NCBI GenBank assembly: GCA_034698045.1
Contig: JAQGAU010000043.1
Span: 1-49,539 of the forward strand
Source of the DNA: Paramacrobiotus richtersi
Taxonomy: Eukaryota; Tardigrada; Eutardigrada; Parachela; Macrobiotidae
DNA: 49,539 nucleotides
Direction: 5' to 3'
Shown here: one piece after another, positions 41,516 to 49,539 of the stretch
How the letters are laid out: every line of letters starts with the position of its first letter
Numbering within the stretch: the first letter of the stretch is position 1
The notes under the pieces: model-generated
Told to the model about the DNA's origin: nothing
The model's input: only the letters and a program-made list of their open reading frames with translations
Database searches by the model: none
Translations under genes and position numbers: made by a program

Positions 41516-42010
41516 TCAATTCTCAAGGCAGTAGTGTTTAGCAGAAATTTCGTTCAGTAAATGTAAATTCGGCTTCTTACCTCTCAAACCGTTTGTCAAT
41601 ATAAAAGTCGTTTGCAAACTTTTAAGCGTCACGATGCTTACGTATCTTTGTTGGGCGTAGGTAGCCTTAATCATCTCGGATGTCAACGTATCGTAACTCT
41701 TGACACATTCCGACTCGTAAACCACTTTCAAGTTGACCGCCTGCTGTTGATTAGGCAATTTCACAATGTTGCTGATGTCCTGTGCCGACCACCGCTGATA
41801 TTTCGCATCCAGTTGCTGTACAGACTGCGCCAGGTTTTGCTGTTTTCCCCGGACGAAGCAGGCAGATGGGCTGGTCAGCTGTAGTAACTTAAATAGAAAC
41901 TTGTCATGTAATGGCGTAACTCGATTAAAAACAGTAGGCAGTAGTTGTAGTTCGATCAAGCGGAACCCCTGCCCGGACTGTTTATCTTTGACAACGCGTA
42001 AAACCCGATA
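41516..42010 (-). CDS. Unidentified protein exon
   Basis: A minus-strand frame is open for about 160 codons. It reads VVKDKQSGQGFRLIELQLLP, FNRVTPLHDKFLFKLLQL, then a Gln-rich helical part (NLAQSVQQLDAKYQRWSAQD) and YVSIVTLKSLQTTFILTNG. A GTAAGA donor candidate follows LTNGLR near 41578, so the last 20 codons may be intronic. Length and composition support a real gene; no family is recognised. Confidence 0.45.
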   Translation of the reverse strand, partial: YRVLRVVKDKQSGQGFRLIELQLLPTVFNRVTPLHDKFLFKLLQLTSPSACFVRGKQQNLAQSVQQLDAKYQRWSAQDISNIVKLPNQQQAVNLKVVYESECVKSYDTLTSEMIKATYAQQRYVSIVTLKSLQTTFILTNGLRGKKPNLHLLNEISAKHYCLEN

Positions 42011-43091
42011 TATGGGGAAATAGAAAACAACATAGGAAAAATAGAAAACTACATGGAGGAGAAACTGAGCGAATTAAAAGACTACATGAATCGATTCGAT
42101 AGCTGTTACATTACATTCTAGAACTTGTCATATGAGTAAAAGGGAAGCCAACTCCTCGCTTTCAGCGGGCGAGTTGATAAAAACGGAATTTCTGGAAGAA
42201 ATCTTGGATTCCAAACGAATCCGCAGAAATTTCCAACGCGTGCGCAGTTACTACGTACATACATGTTAAGCTCAGTCCTTGTCGCAGCTTATCCTTAGAG
42301 TGGCTTACTGCTATTAACTTGCGCATGCAGGAAATCGAAACTGGCAGCCCCTGCGCCCAGTTCGTGCTGCGGATAGACAAAACCCTTCTCCGCCCTGAAT
42401 GGGGTGACGTCATCTGCGCCCAAACACCTTAACTCACTTCCCAGATTAACTTCTTACGGCTTACAACTGATCCCTCACAAATGGACGTTCCATATTGTAC
42501 CATCACATGCCGAGCCTACGGGCACGAACCCCCGTCCAGCTGGAAGTCCGGTGGATGCTAGCCGTTTTCAGCAGGGAAAACAAACTGTGTAGACTTGAGT
42601 AGGCCATCGGAGAAGCCTATCACTCGTGACCGAGAGCTTATTTCTCCGTGATTGTGCTGGTCACAACTTAACATGATTCAGTCTATAACTTAGTTTGAAG
42701 CCTCTATCATATCATTAAGTCATTAGGTCACATTATAACTGATTTCCTTCTACATGATACCGCCTCCCTTTATTAAGGTTATGTTATTCAAGTCAGCTAA
42801 TTGATGCACAAAGACCTGATTCATGCAGAATCACATGGTGCTATATGCAAACACTGATCGCATAAAGAGCCAAAACAGGCAGTTTGTGAGGATCCATGTC
42901 TACCAAATCTAAAATCCGCCATGGTTTCTTTTGGTGGGAATGGGAATGGCTGGACTCAAGGAATTTTAGCACCTACATAGGTAAGAAGTGCTGATACTTG
43001 AAGAAATGATGTGTTTAACCGGAAGTTACATTGCTGATAAGTAACTACAGATATTACGAAAGCAGATGTAGAGGAAAAATCTGTTATCCAA
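42011..43091. other. No gene recognised; 3' flank of the F-box gene
   Basis: No convincing frame. An AATAAA signal on the minus strand at about 42770-42777 could end the transcript of the F-box gene. Confidence 0.35.
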
Positions 43092-44318
43092 TTAATAAGT
43101 TGGTAAGAGATCAATTACCCAGAGAACGCGGGGTACACATTCACAGTTTGAGCTGTGTTCCTTGAAATGTGCCCTAACAATGCCAGCAATCCTCTCCACC
43201 TCACTTTGGTCGATATGTTTCCACACGTCATGAGCTGAGAGACTGTTGTTCAGATCAATTCTCGCCATCTTTATTTTTAGCGTCATTGTACGTGTATTAA
43301 GATTAGCCATATCCTCTGCCCGAAGCTCGTTAGGAGGCACGTAAAACGTTCCAATAAACACAGCATTATAGATTATAGCATTACGGCATATCGATCCAAA
43401 GGAATTTAGCATGTCAGAAACGTATCGATTGATCGTATCCGCGTAAAATGAATTCACACGGATAACAATACCATTCATCACGAGAGCATCAAGTCGACGA
43501 TTCCCACTTCCCTCGAAAATGGACTTTATGGTCATGTGCAGCGGAGTCTCACTGTCTGCACAGTCAAAATCTAGATTCTTTACGGATAATAATCTCGTTT
43601 GCATACGCCAGGCAATACATAACAATCCAGGTAACTGATATTTAGGATCAGTGTCCATATGTAGTCGCACTTCTGTTGCGGAGCAATATTTATTTATTAC
43701 ATTGCTCCATAAAGTACAAACACGACGAACTCTCAACTGCCTCACGCTGTCCATGCAATTGAATACTGCACTTAACATATGACTCGGCAACACCTGATTA
43801 ATTTTCGGATCCACGATCGTTTGGTGGCGATGCCGAACGGGGACATCCCTGATGTGGTAGATTACAAGCAGGCTTGATGACTCCTTTACGGGGTATCGAA
43901 TCTGTTTAGGGGCAACACATACCCTGACTGAAGAGTCTGGTGACACAAAAACACGGACGAATATATGAACGGCGCCACACATTCGGAGAATGTTTAATAT
44001 TAACCCTCGGTGCCACTTCCAGCAGCCATCTTTTTGCGAACAAAAGAGTATTTCAACGTGCGAATTCTGGATTTTAATATCGTCACACGTTGCTCGGCTC
44101 GATATTTCGAAGGCCCCTTCCTTTGTCAGTTTACAGACCTTACTGGTCGCCACTGAAGTTGATTCGTGTGTTCGACACATGAAATCAATAAGTAGTTCAG
44201 TGTTTTGCATGCCCATAACAATACCATAATGATATAATCCGTCATCGCCGCGGACCGAAACTGCATTGGATTGGTAAACTGATCCATGAAACCGTGACCG
44301 ATTTAATTCGATATTCAT
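43092..44318 (-). CDS. F-box protein with divergent N-terminal domain
   Basis: An uninterrupted frame of 408 codons from the Met at 44318. Upstream codons are open too, but a TTTACAG acceptor just before this Met suggests they are intronic. The F-box starts near the middle: LPSHMLSAVFNCMDSVRQLR followed by VRRVCTLWSNVIN, matching LPxxxLxxIFxxLxxxxxxRxRxVCxxW. F-box proteins recruit substrates to SCF (Skp1-Cul1) ubiquitin ligases. The N-terminus (VRGDDGLYHYGIVMGM, then TELLIDFMC) resembles a small beta-barrel module of the tudor/chromo kind, but this is only by pattern. The C-terminal half has leucine-spaced segments without clear LRRs. Intact frame suggests an active gene. Confidence 0.7.
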   Translation of the reverse strand: MNIELNRSRFHGSVYQSNAVSVRGDDGLYHYGIVMGMQNTELLIDFMCRTHESTSVATSKVCKLTKEGAFEISSRATCDDIKIQNSHVEILFCSQKDGCWKWHRGLILNILRMCGAVHIFVRVFVSPDSSVRVCVAPKQIRYPVKESSSLLVIYHIRDVPVRHRHQTIVDPKINQVLPSHMLSAVFNCMDSVRQLRVRRVCTLWSNVINKYCSATEVRLHMDTDPKYQLPGLLCIAWRMQTRLLSVKNLDFDCADSETPLHMTIKSIFEGSGNRRLDALVMNGIVIRVNSFYADTINRYVSDMLNSFGSICRNAIIYNAVFIGTFYVPPNELRAEDMANLNTRTMTLKIKMARIDLNNSLSAHDVWKHIDQSEVERIAGIVRAHFKEHSSNCECVPRVLWVIDLLPTY

Positions 44319-44423
44319 TACGAAGACCTGTAAATTTAAAATGGTTATCCGTGAACAGTTGTAGACGGTGTAAATGCTACCCGCATAACATATACAAATC
44401 TTGCTGTCTAGCAACAGGGACAA

Positions 44424-45035
44424 TCACGCCGAACCCATGGAAGCCGTTTACAAGAAGTCCTATTACAAGGCTTTAGATGCATTTGGTACCTTTTAAAGTT
44501 AACAAGTCACCGTTCGATAGTTTTAGTTTAGTTTTATTGGTTTGCGTCGGTAGCATTGGTTGGTTGGTTTATTCGATAGCAGCGTTAAAATACTGTACAT
44601 TTTTTTCAAGACTGCTCTGGGCCAAGCCTGTTGTGTCTTACCCGTAATCTTTGGTAAACTGCTCCCCGTAGCCTATTAGAATTACCAACCGAACCAAGGC
44701 ATTGTGACTACTTCTATAATTCGGTGTCTCTTTCCGTCTCTCAGCCACTACTCGAAACATGGGTCTGTCCTCGTTGGAGGCCATAAGTGACACGCTACTG
44801 GTGATCACCGAATATTCCCTCATTCAACTGGGTTTAATGGTAGACTAGTTCAGCGCGGTCATCCGCCATCCAGTAAAATGGTTTTATTGAACACAAGCAT
44901 CTGACCGAAATCAGATTTCACTTGATAGCTTCGCCTTGCGCCGCGATACTGACCGCATCGACCCCTGCCGGCACGGATGTGTTCAGTCGAGGGCGGTCAA
45001 TCAGAGTGAATGGGGCAAGTGTCTGGGTTGTTGTT
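44424..45035. other. Coding-like fragment, otherwise empty
   Basis: A 61-codon minus frame at 44638-44823 (YSVITSSVSLMASNEDRPMF, then ALVRLVILIGYGEQF) ends in a stop and has protein-like composition, but no family is recognised. It could be the last exon of the coiled-coil gene upstream. Confidence 0.3.
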
Positions 45036-45850
45036 TCAGATACTGGAGTACCGCTGCCTGGAAATGTTGGAACAAAACGGAACTACCCCAGCGACAGCGG
45101 AAAAAAGACTGCATCCTGATGAAACCCAATAAACATGCAGCAGTTCTTTCTCACAACTGACTGGTTCATACCGCAGATTCCTAATCTGCCAGACAAGCTT
45201 TTGTAGGAGCTTCCTCTTACCACCCGCATCTTCCCGCGAGAGATCCGATCTAATTAACTGCATCTACTTGTTAACATTCTTGATCTCGACACACTAGGAC
45301 GCGCAAAGCTTCCTCATTCATTCGCTGGTTCTCCGTAAGAATCTCGCACGCTTTCTGATCTTCAAGGGGCTGGCATTTTTTCTTGAGTCTTTCAGTTTCT
45401 TTGGCTATGTTTGCCGGGTAAAGGTTAAACCGGTTTAAAACATTGTTCTGCCGTTGGGACATTTGATCCAGTGTGTGAAACCACTCATCCGCGATTTTTC
45501 ACGCTTTACTCAACACGTGCCGAATCTCCAGTCTCCGTTTGGCGCACATGCCAAGAATGTCTTTCGCATAACTGACTTTGTCTGCTAAATCGTTTGTTGA
45601 GTTGGCTCGTCGCTCATACAGCTCCTTCGCGATTAAAGTCTGCTGGAACAATTTGTTTCCTTCTGTTGCTCATGATTAGTCAAGTACAGCTTGGTGAGAT
45701 GGCAATTTCGTAGTCGCTTGAAGGCGTTTTTTTCAGGAGATGGATAGGGTGCTGCAGTGGGCGCACTTCTGCTGCACGATTCCGTGAAGGCGATTTAAAC
45801 GGTTGGGTGAGTCTTTGTGGAGTTCCTCGAGGCACTGAGAGGAAATGAAT
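45036..45850 (-). CDS. Coiled-coil protein, frame interrupted
   Basis: The main frame runs from about 45662 to 45271: FQQTLIAKELYERRANSTND, then KDILGMCAKRRLEIRHVLSK, one in-frame TGA near 45502, then ADEWFHTLDQMSQRQNNVLN and ETERLKKKCQPLEDQKACEI. Heptad-like hydrophobic spacing and high charge indicate a coiled coil. Further pieces are visible upstream (EELHKDSPNRLNRLHGIVQQ at 45760-45850) and downstream after a likely intron (LIRSDLSREDAGGKRKLLQK at 45180-45263). No family could be named. Confidence 0.45.
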
Positions 45851-46488
45851 GATGTTTATTTCTTGTCCGTCATCTCATTCTTCTGTGGTTCTTGGAGTAC
45901 TTCATTAGTTTGTGCTAGCAGCTTACTGCTGCATATATAAGTAAAAAAGTCAATCCTAAATCTATAAAGACTTATGAAGAGTGTTGTGCAGCTGACGTGA
46001 CCTTTTCCTTTTTGTTGTTTAAGTCGCAATTCGGATTGCGTTCTGATTTTGTCGTATTCGAGGGTGGTTGTTTGCAGCTTTTTTTTTCTTGTTGGTCTGC
46101 AGTGTTCAGCGGAAAAGCTATATTGGCTTACGGGTGAAATTGTACATCGGCCGCATTGTGCAAACTTGTCACTAATCTTTTCGCTGATTGCGTGTCCTAA
46201 TCTTCATTAATAGTTTTGCAAGTATATCATTGACTGCTGTTTTGCTGGGCTGATTAAAGCTGTTTATAGTTCATGCTGGTTATAACTTCCAGAACAAAAT
46301 TATAGCCTTATTGTGTTACTTTAGTGCCTTAGATTACGCTGCTGACAAACATGTGCACCATAAAGATATTAAAACTCAATTCACAGCAAAAACGTTAACG
46401 TCATCAACACGTTCAATTGCTGCCACAGCATAATGCACAGCAAAATACACTGCCTACTGTTTATCAACAAAACAGACCAACCATCAGC

Positions 46489-47201
46489 TCACAAGGTCCT
46501 TCTGGCCCGCATCAGCCCCCTCGTCCACCCCCCCACCCGCCCGACGTCCTCCGCCCGCCCGGGTACATTCCACCCACCCCACGTCTGCCGGTAAGGCAAG
46601 GACGACTGCCCCCCACCTGCATCGCACATTCCACACCCATCCTGGGCGACCAATTCAACAACGGAGTCCCACTGCGTTGCCGCCCATCCATCTCCTCCCC
46701 CATCATCTCCGTTGTTGGCTGGGTCCCCCCGCTGTCCACTGAAGATCATGGGCTTATTTTGGCGTGCGCCGTTCCATCTGCTTCTTCCGCCCGTGGTTCA
46801 ACCTCGTCCGGGGGCGGTTTGGGGGGCGGTGCATCTTTCTTAACCTTTTTCGGTTTCTTCGCGGTGCTATTCCCGGATGATCCTTCGGAGGAGAAACTAC
46901 CGCTGGAACTTTCATCGTCACTCTCACTCACCGAGTCGATCTCGTCGTCGTCTAGTTTGTCGGAGGACTCCGTGAGGGTGAGGTCGAAGGTTTCCCATAA
47001 CACCGGAATCTTGCCAATGTCCTGTTTCTTCCGCATCTGCCGGAGCTGTGTCTCGATCGTAACCAACCGCTCTTCCAGGACGTGGGGGAATTGTTGAACG
47101 GCGTGTTTCGTCGACTCGTCCTTCTCCCCACTTTCACCTTTACTGGTATCCGGTGGTCGGTGGGTCTTCAACAGATTCCCCAGTGACATGACCTCAAACA
47201 T
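46489..47201 (-). CDS. Acidic, coiled-coil-containing protein with Gly-rich extension
   Basis: The frame 46746-47201 starts with Met and encodes SLGNLLKTHRPPDTSKGESG, then a short coiled coil (VLEERLVTIETQLRQMRKKQ), then an acidic Ser-rich tract (DDDEIDSVSESDDESSSGSF) and a basic/proline tail (KKPKKVKKDAPPPKPPPDE). An overlapping frame 46489-46749 is Gly-rich. The segment lies about 640 bases upstream of the coiled-coil pieces at 45.0-45.85 kb on the same strand and may be the first exon of the same gene. Low-complexity content prevents a family assignment. The long plus-strand frame over the same DNA is a mirror of the acidic tract. Confidence 0.45.
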
Positions 47202-49209
47202 CCATGGGGATTCAGTGGGGGTCCTTGATCGCGTCGGTATTTGTCACCAGCATCAGCCTGAACTTGGTGGATGCAGGTGATTACATTGATCGCTAGGGTA
47301 TCCGCATTTCATACGGTGGCGGTATACTTCTACACATGAAAACATCCTCTAAGGTATATGTATCGCTTTCACGTTGACTGTCCTTCTGGAGGCGGCCAGG
47401 GTGTTGACCCAGAAACTTGCATCGACGGTAATACCGATACCAAAAAATTGAATTGAATCGAGTACAATTGCTGCCGGAAACCGGATACTCACTTTAAATG
47501 CACGCTTTTTACTTGTAAGTATTTTCTATACATTTTGTGATCAATGATTTAATTTATAGCGTTGATGCGTGAATGTACCGTACATACGACCATCCAGCAA
47601 CGGTGTGTACAATCGAACTGCGTTGTTTTAATAATAATTGGTTAACGGTAAGTGTTGCTGCTAGGTAACGCGATTACAGGACCTTGTTTACTTTTACGTG
47701 AGACCGGTGATGCACACAGAATTCGTGCAGAACTAACAGCAGCCGGTGTACATCAATCGAGCGTGCGTAAGTACGGTAAAGCTATAGTACAGTGATGTTT
47801 CTAGCAACTTATGCGACTGCGGTATGAACAACTTAATATAAAGGACTGTGTCGTGCTTTTGGAAATGCCAATGCTTTACGATGTCGTAATATTAATACGG
47901 GAATCATAATTATAGTTTATGAAATTATGCGATTAGCATGCCACAAAATTTAATGATTTGGAAAATATGCACCAATGTTCCGACAGAGGACTGTACTAGC
48001 TGAAATGGTGATGGTGATACTTTTGGAATTAATTCTGGAGACTAAATGTGAAAGCACAGTTCTAGGGAAAGACATACGCAGAAAATAATACAATAATTAT
48101 AATAATAATTACAATAATTATTTTGCAATAATTATAACAAGTTGCAATAATTATAATAATTTCGGAACAATTATATTGTAATACCATAATTAAAATAATA
48201 CAATAATAATTTATTATTATACCCATCCAGTGGTAAGCCTTGGTAGACACTTTGTCCCGTAGATCGTTTTGGCTGCGTGTCGTTGATAATCCTAACAATA
48301 TTAACAATGCTAGATAATTTGTAATAGTCACATGGAAACAAGTGCTTGTGTACAGATACTTTCGGCATATAGTAGAACCTGTGTGCTACATACAGTGTAT
48401 AATAAATGCACCTGCAAATTACATACACGTTTTCTTGAACCGGCGCGTCTCATTGACTGTAAATACACCCTGCGTAATAAATACACCTGAGAATTAAATA
48501 CGCTTTCGTCTGAACCGTGGGTGTATGTAGTACACAAGTTTTACTGTACACCGTATGCCTAGTTGGTTACATGTAAAGATCCGCATAAAAGTGAAGGCAG
48601 TTGAAACAATTATGATGCAGTTTGGCCTTTATTTTTCAAACGAAAGCTGATGAAGCATCATTTGTATCAGAGCGAAAGTATCCCAAAACAAAAACTTATT
48701 TTTCTTCGTCTCATGATAACAGTTCTTTTTTGTTATTCTTTCCATCCTGCTCAACAGTTTTTCTGTAACAGGCAGCATTATCATATTATTTATGTTGCTA
48801 TCCCACTTGAATATTCCTTCTTACTGGACGGCTCCACGATTAATGGGTGTACCCTAATAAGCTAAATGCGGATTTGGCTACCGGGACTGCATTCATCAAC
48901 CCAGCTTAGCATACCGCAACAGCGGTGTGCATACCGCAACCTTCAGGTACCAGGTTGATCCGCCCGATTCTGCCGCAGCGTGAACCGGCAGTGCGTCATG
49001 CGGTCAAGAGGTACAAGACTACAACACTACCACACTGCGTCATTACATCTTTCGTGTTTACGCGCTTACATAATCGACCGTAGAGGAGCAAATGTCTTCT
49101 GTACTCAGCTCCAACTCATTTGTGTCTGCTTAGGATTTTTCCACTCATCGCATTGCTTTCCAGACCGTAATATATGGTCATACGTGGTAGTTTAAGAATT
49201 TTTTGTAAA
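47202..49209. other. Intergenic, very AT-rich around 48.07-48.22 kb
   Basis: No gene recognised. At 48070-48220 simple AATAAT/ATTATT sequence dominates. A piece at 48880-48920 resembles 17593-17640 (see findings). Confidence 0.4.
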
Positions 49210-49539
49210 TCCAGCATCCCGAGTGGTCAAAACGCTTGGATGCCCTGGACAGTTTAGCCTACACTGCATTACAGTACGCCTCAAGGTTACATCATTACAC
49301 TGCGCCCGTTAAATGTTGCCACATTTAACGGTATACTGCTGATCGGCGCCAGCATTGACGTCCCGAACCAGAAGGCTAAGATCGTTCTGCACTACGCCGC
49401 AAAGTACACTTTCTGCACAACTTTATTCTAAAGCCATGCGTACTGATATGACGACCTTCCTAGGTACGGCCAGCTGGAAATGGTCAAGACGCTGTTGAGC
49501 CATTCCATCGGTCCGCGGATCATCAACGCTATGGACCAC
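49210..49539 (+). CDS. Ankyrin-repeat protein, runs off the right edge
   Basis: The plus strand encodes, in order, LDALDSLAYTALQYASRLHH (49235-49300), then in a shifted frame ILLIGASIDVPNQKAKIVLH and YAAK (to 49403), then after a 60-base intron (49404-49463, GTACAC donor, CTTCCTAG acceptor) YGQLEMVKTLLSHSIGPRII. Splicing restores AAKYGQLEMVKTLLSH, a textbook ankyrin helix pair (TPLHYAAxxGxxEMVKxLL). One frame change near 49310 separates the first repeat. Ankyrin repeats mediate protein binding; the rest of the gene lies outside, so its role is unknown. Confidence 0.7.

Noticed and set aside
46417-47097. 226-codon plus-strand open frame, Pro- and Ser-rich
   Set aside because: It mirrors the minus-strand acidic and Gly-rich protein; the minus strand has the coiled coil and sensible charge pattern.
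48070-48220. AT-rich AATAAT tract as possible origin or telomere-like repeat
   Set aside because: Simple-sequence drift explains it; no regular unit or associated genes.
1-49539. tRNA, rRNA, CRISPR, LTR or viral capsid/envelope elements
   Set aside because: I looked for tRNA B-box-like motifs, regular spacer arrays, long terminal direct repeats and retroelement or capsid motifs and saw none.

Overview
This window reads as nuclear DNA of a small invertebrate animal. Evidence: metazoan genes on both strands, split by very short GT-AG introns of about 60 bases; long gene-poor AT-rich stretches; and remains of DNA transposons whose transposase has the IS1595/ISXO2 fold (the Merlin superfamily in animals). 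A tardigrade is my best guess, from short introns, receptor guanylate cyclase remains and a divergent F-box protein with an extra N-terminal domain. That assignment is an inference of moderate to low certainty; metazoan is much firmer.

Layout. 0.2-0.8 kb: opposed short tandem repeats. 1.0-2.8 kb (minus): exons of DRC7, a sperm-flagellum/cilium protein, possibly with upstream exons. 4.5-5.4 kb (minus): full-length Merlin-like transposase A. 6.1-8.6 kb: direct repeats and a 381-bp foldback element. 9.0-9.6 kb (minus): intact deoxynucleoside kinase. 11.3-12.0 kb (minus): broken BTB-BACK gene. 12.3-13.3 kb (plus): full-length transposase B. 13.3-14.0 kb (minus): type II membrane protein, perhaps a glycosyltransferase. 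15.3 kb: transposase fragment. 16.0-16.5 kb (minus): DUF1917/UPF0696-like protein. 18.9-19.1 kb (plus): a guanylate cyclase catalytic exon. 21.2-22.6 kb (minus): a 53-codon C2H2 zinc-finger frame and unidentified frames. 24.7-29.1 kb (minus): receptor guanylate cyclase with ligand-binding, membrane and kinase-homology exons but no visible cyclase exon. 30.2-32.5 kb (minus): EF-hand plus WD40 protein of the WDR49/WDR64 type. 33.1 and 35.9 kb (plus): two more transposase fragments. 37.7-42.0 kb (minus): unidentified coding-like fragments. 43.1-44.3 kb (minus): intact F-box protein. 45.0-47.2 kb (minus): coiled-coil and acidic proteins. 49.2 kb to the end (plus): ankyrin-repeat gene running off the window.

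The single-exon genes (two transposases, kinase, F-box protein) are uninterrupted. Several conserved genes (WD40, receptor cyclase, coiled-coil, ankyrin) carry small frame breaks, some at homopolymers. This is either real gene decay or consensus error. If real, damage to a sperm/axoneme-type gene would fit a lineage that lost males. The most distinctive content is the collection of at least four divergent Merlin-like transposase lineages in 49 kb, one reduced to a bare DDE core, and the physical separation of receptor and cyclase parts of guanylate cyclase.
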